Positions 6,680-15,307 are shown, counted from the stretch's first letter. The stretch: 31,928 bases of DNA from an uncultured Candidatus Saccharibacteria bacterium (GCA_927910745.1 CAKMNX010000004.1:1-31928); one strand, 5' to 3'. Notes: generated by a model not told the origin, from the sequence alone. A program made the numbers and translations.

Positions 6680-7108
6680 CTACTTCTGCAGAGAATCGAT
6701 CAAGAACGTAACAAGAAAAAGGGCTATCATTGCAATAAGGAATAAAAGCCATAGCACAATCCACCCAACCACGACAGCGCTGCACACAATACTCGCTATG
6801 CCCCACGCACGCGATGCGCCTGCTTCGCGTAGCTTATCGTAAGAGTTGATGCCAAGGACAATACCAGCAATACTGGCAACAACGGCAGCAGAAAAAGCAG
6901 CACGATTCATATTAGTAGATTCATCTGAAGTAGTACTCGCAATTAGCATGAGAATGCTAATAATGCCACTGCACACACCACCTATACCAAGCACCGTACC
7001 CAGGGCTGCGTACTGACGAGCCAAGGCGGGTGATGTTGTGGGCTGCCGTGGGTGCGCTTGCTGGGGTGGCTGTGGCTGAGACTGGGGTGGAATCGGCTGT
7101 TGCGGCAT
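6680..7108 (-). CDS. DUF4190-like small membrane protein
   Basis: 142 residues: a Pro/Gln-rich cytoplasmic N-terminus of about 30 residues, then a hydrophobic segment (ALGTVLGIGGVCSGIISILMLI), a second (AAVVASIAGIVLGINSY) and a long C-terminal one (IVCSAVVVGWIVLWLLFLIAMIALFLV). The glycine-rich helices and the GIVLGINSYDKLREAG style of the second helix resemble DUF4190-type proteins, small membrane proteins of unknown role often with Pro/Gln-rich N-termini. It ends beside galU, with 39 nt between the galU stop and its start. No clear ribosome binding site or -10 is visible directly upstream. Confidence 0.6.
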   Translation of the reverse strand: MPQQPIPPQSQPQPPQQAHPRQPTTSPALARQYAALGTVLGIGGVCSGIISILMLIASTTSDESTNMNRAAFSAAVVASIAGIVLGINSYDKLREAGASRAWGIASIVCSAVVVGWIVLWLLFLIAMIALFLVTFLIDSLQK

Positions 7109-7147
7109 AGAAAGTGTGTTCTTAAGAATGTTACTGGCATTAAGCCC

Positions 7148-7969
7148 CTACCCCTGATGCTCGAGGAGCCAGTTGTTGGCTGCTACCCAGGTCTCGAGCG
7201 TGCCAGTGTCGAGGTAGTGACCCTTGGTGGGGACGACGGCCATGTGGCCACCAGCGGCGAGGTAGTCGTTGAAGGGGTCGGTGATGTAGTATTCACCCGC
7301 GACATCATCGCGGTCGGCGTGGGCAGCAATGCGTTGCAGGAGGTCGTGGCTGAGGACGTATTTGCTGACATTGATCATCTCGCTGGGGGCTTCACCCGGC
7401 GCTGGCTTCTCTACCACACCGCGCAGGCGGCCATCATCGGCAACATCCAGCACGCCATAGTGGCTGAGCTGGTCGGGTGGCATGTGCACACCCAGAATGG
7501 CCGAGCGGTCTTCCCCTGCTGCCTCGATGAGGCGCGCTACCTCTGATGTGCCATCGGCATTATACACACAGTCATCGCCCATCAGCACGACCACCGGCTC
7601 GCCCGGGTCGAGCTGTGGCACCACGAGGCTGACCGGGATGGCTGTACCATACTTACCATAGCTCGATTGCACCATGTAGTGTAGATTAACCTTCGGTGGA
7701 GCGATGAGAGGCAAGAGATCTGCCTTGCCATTGCGGCGTAGGTAATTGTTGAGGTCGACGTTGGAGCGGTAGAAGTCGCGAATCTGCGTACTCTGCTCGC
7801 TCACCACGAAGTAGATATCGCGGATGCCCGCCGCGATGCAGTCTTGCACAGCGTAGTCTACTACTGGGCGGTTACCCAGCGGTAGCATGCATTTTTCGAT
7901 CGTCTTGGTGACGGGCAGGCGCCGTGTCCCCCAGCCTGCTACGGGGATGATTGCTTTGGTGCATTGCAT
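7148..7969 (-). CDS. galU: UTP-glucose-1-phosphate uridylyltransferase (GalU family)
   Basis: 273 residues with the nucleotidyltransferase signature AGWGTRRLPVTKTIEKCMLPL near the N-terminus (GxGTRxLPxTK), VVVLMGDDCVYN as the substrate/metal-binding segment, GVVEKPAPGEAPS, and YLDTGTLETWVAANNWLL near the end. GalU makes UDP-glucose from UTP and glucose-1-phosphate for cell-envelope glycans. The start at 7969 has AAGGAG about 10 nt upstream. The 5' end overlaps the upstream HAD gene by 98 nt in another frame. A dTDP-glucose-type pyrophosphorylase is the alternative; the basic signature fits GalU better. Confidence 0.85.
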   Translation of the reverse strand: MQCTKAIIPVAGWGTRRLPVTKTIEKCMLPLGNRPVVDYAVQDCIAAGIRDIYFVVSEQSTQIRDFYRSNVDLNNYLRRNGKADLLPLIAPPKVNLHYMVQSSYGKYGTAIPVSLVVPQLDPGEPVVVLMGDDCVYNADGTSEVARLIEAAGEDRSAILGVHMPPDQLSHYGVLDVADDGRLRGVVEKPAPGEAPSEMINVSKYVLSHDLLQRIAAHADRDDVAGEYYITDPFNDYLAAGGHMAVVPTKGHYLDTGTLETWVAANNWLLEHQG

Positions 7970-8660
7970 ACTCGATGTCTCCTTGTATGATATTAGTTGC
8001 TTGAGCTAATGTATGACAAATGGGCCAATCTCCTGAACGCCAATTGATGGAGCGCGGCGTAAGCTGGCCCGTGTGGTCGATCTGCACGCAGCGGATAGGC
8101 GGATCTGGCTCAGGCGCAAAGGCGACGGCAACGGGCTTATCGTCGATCAGATAGATTGTTTGGCCGGGGTTTGCAGCGGCAGCACGGCGCAGCCACTGGG
8201 CTTTATCTTGCAAGGTAGTAATGATCACCTGCCCGCCCTGCTGAGCCACGAGCGCACGCACTGCTGGGCACAGACGAGCTTTGCAATGCGGGGTGATGGG
8301 ATCACCATAGGTCAGTATCTGCACCGTGCCATAGTGACTCAGCGCGCGCAGCATCTGTGCCACGCCGGGGTATTGGAGGTGGCCATCACCCAGAGCCGTC
8401 TGCTCGAGCTGCTCTATAACAGACGCCGCATCCAGGCCGAGCGCCGCAAGCTGCGCCGCCAAGACGTAGGTCGGGGCGGTAGGATTCGTCTTTGGCCGGA
8501 GCATGTAGCGAGGCTGCGCTGCCAAGAATTCCTTGGCAGTCACCTGCGCTGGGTAGAGCTGTGCTAGTGCTTCTGCTACTTCGCGCAGCCACTGCGTGGT
8601 GTTGATGATCGTCCGGTCAAGGTCGACGTAGATGTGATAGTGGCCCGTCATATGCTCCAT
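7872..8660 (-). CDS. HAD-superfamily hydrolase-like protein
   Basis: 262 residues. HAD motif I is YVDLDRTII (DxDxT near residue 13), motif II is around VQILTYGDP (T), a Lys lies in DKAQW, and motif IV is YLIDDKPVAV (DD). A helical cap lies between motifs I and II. Substrate is not predictable; a phosphatase acting on a sugar phosphate or nucleotide is plausible beside galU and yvcK. The C-terminal 33 codons overlap the start of galU, and that tail (basic, His/Arg-rich) looks like read-through of the galU frame. A TATACT box (8675-8670) lies 9 nt before the ATG at 8660. An ATG three codons later with GGAG upstream is an alternative start. Confidence 0.75.
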   Translation of the reverse strand: MEHMTGHYHIYVDLDRTIINTTQWLREVAEALAQLYPAQVTAKEFLAAQPRYMLRPKTNPTAPTYVLAAQLAALGLDAASVIEQLEQTALGDGHLQYPGVAQMLRALSHYGTVQILTYGDPITPHCKARLCPAVRALVAQQGGQVIITTLQDKAQWLRRAAAANPGQTIYLIDDKPVAVAFAPEPDPPIRCVQIDHTGQLTPRSINWRSGDWPICHTLAQATNIIQGDIEYAMHQSNHPRSRLGDTAPARHQDDRKMHATAG

Positions 8661-8690
8661 GATCTTTACAGTATAGCCAGTCCTTGATAT

Positions 8691-9689
8691 TTATGCAAAG
8701 TATATCCGCATCAGCTGACGCGCCACGACATCGGGGTCGTGCCGGATGAAGCTGCGCGTGCTAGCTAATGGATCGCTAGCCTGGGCACCATCCCACACGT
8801 CTTGTGCGAGGACTGGTGCGGCGCGGTAGCGGTAGTGCTGGCGATGCATCTCGTCCATGTCGTACTCGACCATCAGCTCGCCATCGTGAGCGTACTTGTC
8901 CATCAGCTCGGGGCTGGGGCGCGTGTTGTTGAAGACGACATAGTCGAGGAACTGACTGCCTGCTAGGCGCTCAATTTCACTCGCGAAGTCACTCACCGAG
9001 AAGCCGTCCGTCGGACCAGGTTTGGTGACGAGGTTGCAGACAAAGACGCAGCGTGCCTTGGTGGCAGCAAGTGCCTCTTGGATCTCGCGAATGACCAAGA
9101 CGGGTGCCAAGCTACCATAGAGGTTGCCGGGAGCCACGACGACCATATCTGCCGCGTGAATCGCCGCGACCGCGGCAGGGTTAGCCTGAGCTTCTGGCTC
9201 AAGCCAAATCTTGGGCCGACGCGCCAGCGCCTGCTGTGAGATGAGATATTCACCCTTGATAGGCTGACTATCCTCACCCTCTGCGCAAAGCGTCACATTG
9301 CTGAGTGTTGCGGGCACAACGCACCCATCGATATTAAGCACCTGGCTGGCTAGTGCCACCGCCTCGGCAAAGCTGCCGGTCATTTTCTCTAGTGCTGTGA
9401 GGAAGAGATTGCCAAAGGCATGCCCCTTAAAACTCCCCTCATCGAAGCGATAATTAAAGAGGTCGCGCACCTTGGGGCTATTGCTCAACGCCACGAGGCA
9501 CTGGCGCACATCACCAGGCGGCAAGACGCCGAGCTCATCACGCAGCTGGCCCGTCGAGCCGCCATCATCTGCCATATTGACGAGTGCCGTGACCTGCGAG
9601 GCATACTGCCTCAGACCTGTCAGGAGCGTAAAGCTCCCTGTCCCGCCGCCGATGACGACGACGCGTGCTCCACCATTGCTCTGTGCCAT
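8691..9689 (-). CDS. yvcK: YvcK/GlmR-type gluconeogenesis factor (CofD-like fold)
   Basis: 332 residues starting with the Rossmann-like VVVIGGGTGSFTLLTGL, then NMADDGGSTGQLRDELGVLPPGDVRQCLVAL, NYRFDEGSFKGHAFGNLFL, and VVVAPGNLYGSLAPVL. These are the hallmark motifs of YvcK. In Bacillus and mycobacteria this UDP-GlcNAc-binding protein couples carbon metabolism to peptidoglycan precursor synthesis. The ATG at 9689 lies four bases after the GH1 stop and has GGAGGAAT upstream within that gene, so it is co-transcribed with the beta-glucosidase. An enzymatic CofD role (F420 synthesis) is unlikely here because no other F420 gene is seen. Confidence 0.9.
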   Translation of the reverse strand: MAQSNGGARVVVIGGGTGSFTLLTGLRQYASQVTALVNMADDGGSTGQLRDELGVLPPGDVRQCLVALSNSPKVRDLFNYRFDEGSFKGHAFGNLFLTALEKMTGSFAEAVALASQVLNIDGCVVPATLSNVTLCAEGEDSQPIKGEYLISQQALARRPKIWLEPEAQANPAAVAAIHAADMVVVAPGNLYGSLAPVLVIREIQEALAATKARCVFVCNLVTKPGPTDGFSVSDFASEIERLAGSQFLDYVVFNNTRPSPELMDKYAHDGELMVEYDMDEMHRQHYRYRAAPVLAQDVWDGAQASDPLASTRSFIRHDPDVVARQLMRIYFA

Positions 9690-9692
9690 GTG

Positions 9693-11237
9693 TTATTCCT
9701 CCCGATTATTATGACTACGTGAACGACTGCGTGATGCAACTGCTGGCCGGCGCGGTGGTGCAATCACCCCACTCGAACGTGCCGCTGACCCTGGTGTAGA
9801 TGGTGGCATTTGGGGTGTTTGGGGTGGCGTCGGCGGCGTCGGTTTGGGTGGCACGGCTGGCGTAGAGCGAGCAGGGCGCGGCGATGAAGATGTAGCTTGT
9901 GCCTGCGCAGTAGCTGGCTTAGCACTCGGCTTCTTACGGGCTGGTACAGACGGCAATGGCTCGATAGGCCGCTCTGCCTGTTTCTTCTGCTGTTGCAATA
10001 CGCGAGCAAACCACACTGCACTCGGGCGTGGTGTCCGCTTATACGTCTTGTAGTCGACCGCAAAGAGGCCAAAGCGTGGCCAAAACCCTTTATCCCACTC
10101 AAAGTTATCGAGGAAGCTCCAGTGCATATACCCCAGCAGCTCTACCCCATTGCCAAGGGCGCGCTGCATAGCAAGGATAGACTGAGTGAGCCATTGCTTG
10201 CGGAACTGGTCGCGCTCGTCGGCTACGCCATTCTCTGTCACGAGCAAAGGCAGCTTATAGCGGCCCCAGAGGCGCTTAAGCGCAAGCTCGAGATGATCGG
10301 GCTGCATCGTCCAGCCAAGGTCGTTTGGCGTGGTCTCGGGGTTGTGGATGCGGTAGCCATAGACGCGATTGCTAAAGTAATAATTGACGGCGATGTAATC
10401 ACTCTGCCGCACCACCTTGCGCAGGAAATAATCATCCTGGAAGAACTGCACCACCCGCGCCGTTGCTCGGCTCAGCCAGGCGTCGTCGCCTGGGTAGGTG
10501 TAGGCTGAATTCTTGGCCACCGCCACCTTGAAGCGTCGACTCTTGGCATGGAGGACTTTGGCTACTTGGTTGTGCGCGTAGGCAAGGTTGCTTAGCACGC
10601 GGTAGGTCTGCCACTTGCTGCGGACGTTGGGTGGCCAGGTGCCATTGTAGTAACTCTCCGTCACGTAGACACACGGCTCGTTGATGGTAATGACGTAGCG
10701 CACCGTGGCACCAATCTCATCCATCAGTTTATCGACAAAGCGCACGAAGTACTTCACATTATCGCGCTTAGCAAAGCCCCCACGGGCAGCAAACCATACC
10801 GGCAGTGTGAAGTGAAACAGTGTTATAACTGGCTCTAGCCCAGCATCGGCCAGCGCGGCCAAGTACGCCTTGTAATATTTGATCGCCTCAGCATTCCACG
10901 CGCCCTCTTCAGGCTCGATGCGCGACCACTCCACACTAAAGCGCCACGAGGTGAGGCCCATCTTCTTGGCCAGGGCGAAGTCTTGGGCGTAGAGCTCGGC
11001 GTGGTTGGCAGCTTTGCCCGAGATATAATTGTTTGGATCTTTGGCGGCACTGGCAATGTGCGGCCAGTTGGGCAAGTCGCCGTATTGATATTGGCTCTGA
11101 GCAGCGAGGGTCTTGGCCTGAGCTTTTTCCCACTCCGACCACTGGTTGTGCATACCACCCTCGACCTGATGCGCACTCGTGGCAGCGCCCCAGAGGAAAT
11201 GTTTTGGAAATTGCACCGTAGATTGTTGCTTAGCCAT
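9693..11237 (-). CDS. GH1 beta-glucosidase with low-complexity C-terminal tail
   Basis: 514 residues. The catalytic domain (about 1-415) starts FPKHFLWGAATSAHQVEGG, has the acid/base motif ITINEP (near residue 184) and the nucleophile motif LLVTENG (near 332), and ends with the sugar-binding LGYMHWSFLDNFEWDKGFWPRFGLFAVDY segment. GH1 enzymes release terminal beta-glucosyl units. There is no signal peptide, so it is probably cytosolic. The last 95 or so residues are a Lys/Pro/Ser/Ala/Arg-rich tail ending in SRSRSRS, which standard GH1 enzymes lack. A TACAAT box (11250-11245) stands 7 nt before the ATG, so its mRNA is probably leaderless; yvcK follows in the same unit. Confidence 0.9.
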   Translation of the reverse strand: MAKQQSTVQFPKHFLWGAATSAHQVEGGMHNQWSEWEKAQAKTLAAQSQYQYGDLPNWPHIASAAKDPNNYISGKAANHAELYAQDFALAKKMGLTSWRFSVEWSRIEPEEGAWNAEAIKYYKAYLAALADAGLEPVITLFHFTLPVWFAARGGFAKRDNVKYFVRFVDKLMDEIGATVRYVITINEPCVYVTESYYNGTWPPNVRSKWQTYRVLSNLAYAHNQVAKVLHAKSRRFKVAVAKNSAYTYPGDDAWLSRATARVVQFFQDDYFLRKVVRQSDYIAVNYYFSNRVYGYRIHNPETTPNDLGWTMQPDHLELALKRLWGRYKLPLLVTENGVADERDQFRKQWLTQSILAMQRALGNGVELLGYMHWSFLDNFEWDKGFWPRFGLFAVDYKTYKRTPRPSAVWFARVLQQQKKQAERPIEPLPSVPARKKPSAKPATAQAQATSSSPRPARSTPAVPPKPTPPTPPQTPQMPPSTPGSAARSSGVIAPPRRPAVASRSRSRSHNNREE

Positions 11238-11244
11238 AATGCTT

Positions 11245-11250
11245 ATTGTA
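11245..11250 (-). promoter_or_regulatory. -10 box of the GH1 gene
   Basis: TACAAT on the minus strand, 7 nt before the ATG at 11237. Transcription starting 6-8 nt after the box would begin at the start codon. Confidence 0.6.
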
Positions 11251-11344
11251 CCATCAGCAGAGGATTAAGAAAAATAGAATTATTGGGTAGATACATCGTC
11301 TCTCTTTCTTCGCGTACGCTCTCCCTTCCCATACTTCATCTGAT

Positions 11345-11432
11345 GGAGCGTGAAAACAGATTGCAATAATATGTTTTCAGCCCAGCGCAAGAGGTCGACA
11401 TCCAGCGAATGTCGACCCTTATAGTGTTCCTG
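11345..11432. repeat. Structured intergenic element, copy B (of two)
   Basis: TGAAAACA (11351-11358) pairs with TGTTTTCA (11372-11379); then the joint GCCCAGCGCAAGA; then a perfect 9-bp stem GGTCGACAT (11393-11401) / ATGTCGACC (11409-11417); then the tail CCTTATAGTGTTCC. Compared with copy A at 4971-5062 the joint differs by one base and the tail by two, while the stems differ strongly but stay paired. It fills part of the gene-free stretch 11238-11593. On the minus strand it lies about 105 nt upstream of the GH1 start, but GH1 has its own -10 box between. Confidence 0.7.
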
Positions 11433-11593
11433 AGGAGGGAGTGTGGGGAGGTGGAGCGTGAGAATACATGAGAGTTTTGGGATCAACACCCTATGACGAA
11501 ATACAGAGCACTCCCGCTTGCTTGGTCGCTGGCCTCCAGATATTTTCTTGTCCAATAGCATGATACTAGCTAGACACAGAGAATACCGCTCCC

Positions 11594-12709
11594 CTACTCC
11601 GGCAATTGCTCATTCTCGCGCAAGATTTTCTTGCCGCGCATTTCGTATTTGACGCCGGTCAGGTCGCTCGTGACGTAGTCGTCGTTGAGGAGATTGACAA
11701 AAACGGCTGCATCTTTGGCATCCATGATAATGATACTCCCTGCCGCATCGTCCGTCATCAAGCCCAGGCCCATTTCGTCAGCGTGGTCGATGAGTTGATC
11801 TTGTGTCACCTGGGCAGGGTCGAGCTTTTGCAGTTTGGTCACCAGCGCTGGCGTGTCGCGCACCAGGCGGTCGAGCGTCAAACCCTCAGGCAAGGTAAGC
11901 TTAAACTGCTGCGTGATGGCAGCGATCTTCTCCTCCGCCACAGCGTGCTTTTTGGCATCGTAGCCAAAGAGCCGGACGAATTTGCTCTCGCTAAAGGCAA
12001 AGATATCGTTGCCGACGATCAATACCTGATTATCCGGCGTAATGCGCAGGCCAGCATCAGCCACAAATGGCTGGAACGACCCACCACTGTACATCCAGGC
12101 GGTTGCTCCCTTGAGCACCTGCGACTGGGGTAGCAGCTTGGCCACAAAGAATGGCTCGCCATCTGTACCCATCCGGAAGCGCGCAATGATACCCTTAACC
12201 TTCTTGAATTCATGGTCACCCTCGTTGAAGGTCTCAAGATCCGCCTCGCTGTAGGTGATCTGCTCGATCACTTCCTGAGCATGCACTACCCGGTCGAGCG
12301 TGGTGCGCTCGAGGACATTCTCCTCAGCCTTGGCCGCCTCAAAGTCCCGCACCATCAGGCCAGTCGCTGCACCCGTCTGCACCGCTGTGATCATATCGTA
12401 GAGGAAGAGCACCTTGAGCTGTGCCTTGAGCTCAGCTGCATAGTTGGTGGCATACACCGTATAGCCCTTGGTAAAGAGGAAGAGATCCACCTCTAGCTGG
12501 TCTTTGTCGCGATCGGCTTGGTTAGCCCAGAGAAAGATATCGGTGGCATCGGTAGACGTGTCAGCAGTAGACTGCGCGGTAGTATCTGTTGGCTGAGTCT
12601 CGGCATGAGTAGCTACGTCTGCATCACTCTGCGGCGCAGCAGCTAGCTCTGGTGGCGTTACTGAGGTGGTATCGGTAGTGGGGGTTTGTGTGTTTGGTTC
12701 GTTATGCAT
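11594..12709 (-). CDS. DUF4868 / KwaB-like protein
   Basis: 371 residues. The first 55 are a Thr/Asp/Gln-rich, low-complexity tail; a folded domain follows. The segments IARFRMGTDGEPFFVAKLLPQSQVLKG, ITPDNQVLIVGNDIFAFSESKFVRLFGYDAKK and the C-terminal AAVFVNLLNDDYVTSDLTGVKYEMRGKKIL fit the DUF4868 pattern (a late LLxDDxxxSxLTGxxYE motif), the family of KwaB from the Kiwa antiphage system. This is from memory of the family and not a search. No four-TM KwaA partner is visible next to it, so a defence role is unproven. The upstream neighbour is an unknown soluble protein. A TAGAAT box (12721-12716) lies 6 nt before the ATG, suggesting a leaderless mRNA. Confidence 0.6.
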   Translation of the reverse strand: MHNEPNTQTPTTDTTSVTPPELAAAPQSDADVATHAETQPTDTTAQSTADTSTDATDIFLWANQADRDKDQLEVDLFLFTKGYTVYATNYAAELKAQLKVLFLYDMITAVQTGAATGLMVRDFEAAKAEENVLERTTLDRVVHAQEVIEQITYSEADLETFNEGDHEFKKVKGIIARFRMGTDGEPFFVAKLLPQSQVLKGATAWMYSGGSFQPFVADAGLRITPDNQVLIVGNDIFAFSESKFVRLFGYDAKKHAVAEEKIAAITQQFKLTLPEGLTLDRLVRDTPALVTKLQKLDPAQVTQDQLIDHADEMGLGLMTDDAAGSIIIMDAKDAAVFVNLLNDDYVTSDLTGVKYEMRGKKILRENEQLPE

Positions 12710-12715
12710 GTAGCT

Positions 12716-12721
12716 ATTCTA
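12716..12721 (-). promoter_or_regulatory. -10 box of the DUF4868-like gene
   Basis: TAGAAT on the minus strand ends 6 nt before the ATG at 12709, a leaderless arrangement. Confidence 0.5.
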
Positions 12722-12750
12722 CTACAACTATACCTTTATAACTAAACTTG

Positions 12751-13573
12751 TTACTGTTTGTTAGTTACCGTATCGCCAATATAGTCAGCAAAATCAATAT
12801 AGACACCATCCCAAAATATCCCTTCTTTGCCATCCATACGGCCACTCGCAAGAGAGTGACCTTGCGAGTTAAGCTCATATGGCAAGAGGAGGACTTGTGC
12901 GTTTTTGCCCAGCTGCGCTATTGTAGTATTGATCTGATCCATATAATGCCATTCTCGAAACACTCCCCGTCGCTTACCATAATCCTGATCATAGCAACTC
13001 GATGCAGGATATGAAACAACATACAATGGCGTACTTTGGGTGTCGTCTTTTTCTACTTGGTAGCGAAAAGTGTAGAGATCCCGATTGACCGGACTATCTT
13101 TTCTTGTTATGCGGCCATTCTGACTCAGAGCATCATAATGCGAAACAAATGATTGAATTTTCCCATCTCGATTTTTGCAAACCAGCCACACCAGTGCAGC
13201 CCATCAACCCGCTCGTCGCTATCACACCCGTCTCGTTTTTTTCAAGAGATACCCTTCCAGACGAGTTCATCTCTACATAGGCAATATCATGCGAATTAAG
13301 CCGCATGGTCGCTTGAGATTCCTTTGCACACCCCAACATAATGAAGCTAGTGTCTTTCATCTTTTCTCGAGCGCTAAGGAAAACACTATTCTGTCGGATG
13401 GAGGCAGTACCTGTTGGTTGTTTTATGATGCTAGCTGTACCCGGTGATGTATTTTCTAGCGTGATTACACGATGGGTCGACAACTGGCCCAACGATTGGA
13501 TGATCATGGAGTCTTCTATGCTTCGGCGCTCAGCGCTGCCTGTTAAGGCTCTCTCTCTCTCTGAATTTGCCAT
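12751..13573 (-). pseudogene. Unknown soluble protein, frameshifted (about 273 aa if repaired)
   Basis: Two frames overlap at 13133-13191. The upstream frame starts at ATG 13573 with AAGGAG and reads through a strand-rich segment (SFIMLGCAKESQATMRLNSHDIAYVEMN, GRVSLEKNETGVIATSG). The downstream frame continues with VSHYDALSQNGRITRKD, a Tyr/Asp-rich middle and ends YIDFADYIGDTVTNKQ. Removing one base from the five-T run at 13172-13176 joins them smoothly (LQNRDGKIQSF). No TM segment, signal peptide or catalytic motif is visible and I do not recognise the family. It lies 41 nt upstream of the DUF4868-like gene on the same strand, so the two may act together. A TTACAAT-like -10 is present upstream near 13600. 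Base composition is more AT-rich than its neighbours. Confidence 0.55.
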
Positions 13574-13766
13574 ATTTTCTCCTTATTGTCTAGATTACTT
13601 TATTGTAAGAGATATCTAGGAGATTTGTCAATTAGCAAACTATGGGAGGTACTGAGCGGTTTGCAACGCTCGTATAGGAGCTGAGCACGTTACAAGAACA
13701 TTCATTTTTGTTTGCTATAATCACCGAGAAACATGAGACGACCCCAGACTTTGGGATAGCAATGCG

Positions 13767-15299
13767 CTACTGCACCGCATCCTCACCAAAGTGCTTTTGC
13801 AGTCGCATTTTTATCGAGCCTTCGTGCCGGCCGAGAGTGCGACTGAGCTGGCGGATGCTCACGCCTTGGACGAAGGCCTGCTTGAGCGTCTCATCGTCGG
13901 CTTTTGTCCATGGTTTGTAGGCATTGGGGTGGGTCTGGCGCATTGTGGCGATCTTGGCCGCCCAGCTAGTGCTGCCAGTTTTACTCGTCGGCTTCTTCTG
14001 CGGCATCGCGGCACGCTGAGCAGCCTGTTCGCGCAGATGTGCAAAGCGCTCGGCATCTTGGGCGGCACGGGTGCGCAGCTGCGTGTCGATGATGTATGCT
14101 TCATCACTCATGGTAAGCGCCATCCGATTGATACCAGTGAGATATATATTATCTAGGCTTTTGACGCGGCTCAGTGCCACATAGCCCATGCCCGGGACGA
14201 AGGCTTTGCGTAGGTCGATGCGTGCACTATCGAGCGTCATCCCCTGGCTCTTGTGCACAGTAATCGCCCAAGCCAGGCGCAGTGGCAGCTGCGAGATACT
14301 GGCCCGCTTGCGCGTACCATCGCGCAGCTCCCAGGTGTCAGGCTGCATTGTCACCACATGGCCATTACGAAACTCCACCACGGGGTAGTCTGTGCCCGGC
14401 TCGAAGTCTGCTACCAGGCCAATGCTCCCATTGGCAAAGCGCCGCGCTTGGTCGTTCTTGATAGCCATCACCAGTGCACCCCGCTTGAGTACTAGCACTT
14501 CTGGCGCAAGAATGCTCCGCTGGAGCGTGTCAACATAATTTTGCCCACCAGTGCTGCTGCGTTGGTACAATACTTCATCACCAGACAGCTCAGCGAGGCG
14601 AGCTTGGTTGATCCGATCGACATCGATATTGACGGTATGAAGCTCGGTTAGGTCGCTCTCGTGAGGTGGCTCTACTTCTGTGCGAGCTAGTAGTTGCTCA
14701 GCGTGACGCCGACGCAGATCACCAGCTCGCATAGCCGTTAGGATGTCTAGCAGGGCGTCGCCCTTTTGCTGGCGGTATTGCTGGTCGAGGTATAGAATGG
14801 CTGGGTCGAGCTGTCGCCAAGCTTGCGACTGCACCACAAAGCTCCCCTGCCGCCCACCATCGCGATTAACTGGTGGTAGCTGGAAGAAGTCTCCGCTCAT
14901 CACCACCTGCAGCCCACCAAAAGGCTGATTCGGCATCTCGCGCACGCGACGGCACACTTCGTCGATCATATCCAGGCGGTAGTCGTGCAGCATACTAATC
15001 TCATCGATGATGAGTACGTCTGTCTTGGCAATAATATCGCGCCGCGTCTTCGACAGGTGATCAAAAAAATTGTTCGGCAAGCTATCGTGGATGCCAATCC
15101 CCGCCCATGCGTGGATGGTGCTGCCGCCCAGGTGAGTCGCCGCAAGCCCCGTCGTGGCGGTGACGGACACATACTTGCCATCCGCCCTACACTGGCGGAT
15201 GAACTGCCCCAACACATATGTCTTACCTGTGCCCGCTGGTCCTGTCAGCAGTGCACTCTGACCACTACGCAAAATCTCCTGTGCAAGTGTCTGATCCAT
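13767..15299 (-). CDS. PIF1/RecD-like superfamily 1B DNA helicase with Myb/SANT-like tail
   Basis: About 510 residues. Walker A is GPAGTGKT (residues 20-27), followed by TATTGLAATHLGGSTIHAWAGIG, Walker B DVLIIDEISML, the GDFFQLPPV motif, and the late motif WAITVHKSQGMTLDSA with GYVALSRVKSLDNIYL. This is the motif order of PIF1 helicases, 5'-3' enzymes that unwind forks, R-loops or G-quadruplexes. The last 50 residues (PWTKADDETLKQAFVQGVSIRQLSRTLGRHEGSIKMRL) look like a Myb/SANT-type helix-turn-helix that may add DNA binding. I start at 15299, not 15335, because TATACT (15313-15308) ends 8 nt before this ATG, as in the leaderless genes nearby. Confidence 0.9.
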   Translation of the reverse strand: MDQTLAQEILRSGQSALLTGPAGTGKTYVLGQFIRQCRADGKYVSVTATTGLAATHLGGSTIHAWAGIGIHDSLPNNFFDHLSKTRRDIIAKTDVLIIDEISMLHDYRLDMIDEVCRRVREMPNQPFGGLQVVMSGDFFQLPPVNRDGGRQGSFVVQSQAWRQLDPAILYLDQQYRQQKGDALLDILTAMRAGDLRRRHAEQLLARTEVEPPHESDLTELHTVNIDVDRINQARLAELSGDEVLYQRSSTGGQNYVDTLQRSILAPEVLVLKRGALVMAIKNDQARRFANGSIGLVADFEPGTDYPVVEFRNGHVVTMQPDTWELRDGTRKRASISQLPLRLAWAITVHKSQGMTLDSARIDLRKAFVPGMGYVALSRVKSLDNIYLTGINRMALTMSDEAYIIDTQLRTRAAQDAERFAHLREQAAQRAAMPQKKPTSKTGSTSWAAKIATMRQTHPNAYKPWTKADDETLKQAFVQGVSIRQLSRTLGRHEGSIKMRLQKHFGEDAVQ

Positions 15300-15307
15300 A
15301 GGCTCTA

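Noticed and set aside
7052..7546. 164-codon plus-strand frame opposite galU
   Set aside because: Antisense shadow of galU with Val/Gly-rich composition and no ribosome binding site.
13700..13765. Plus-strand TATAAT followed by an 8-codon ORF near the helicase end
   Set aside because: No gene follows on that strand and no -35 is visible; an antisense RNA is possible but unsupported.
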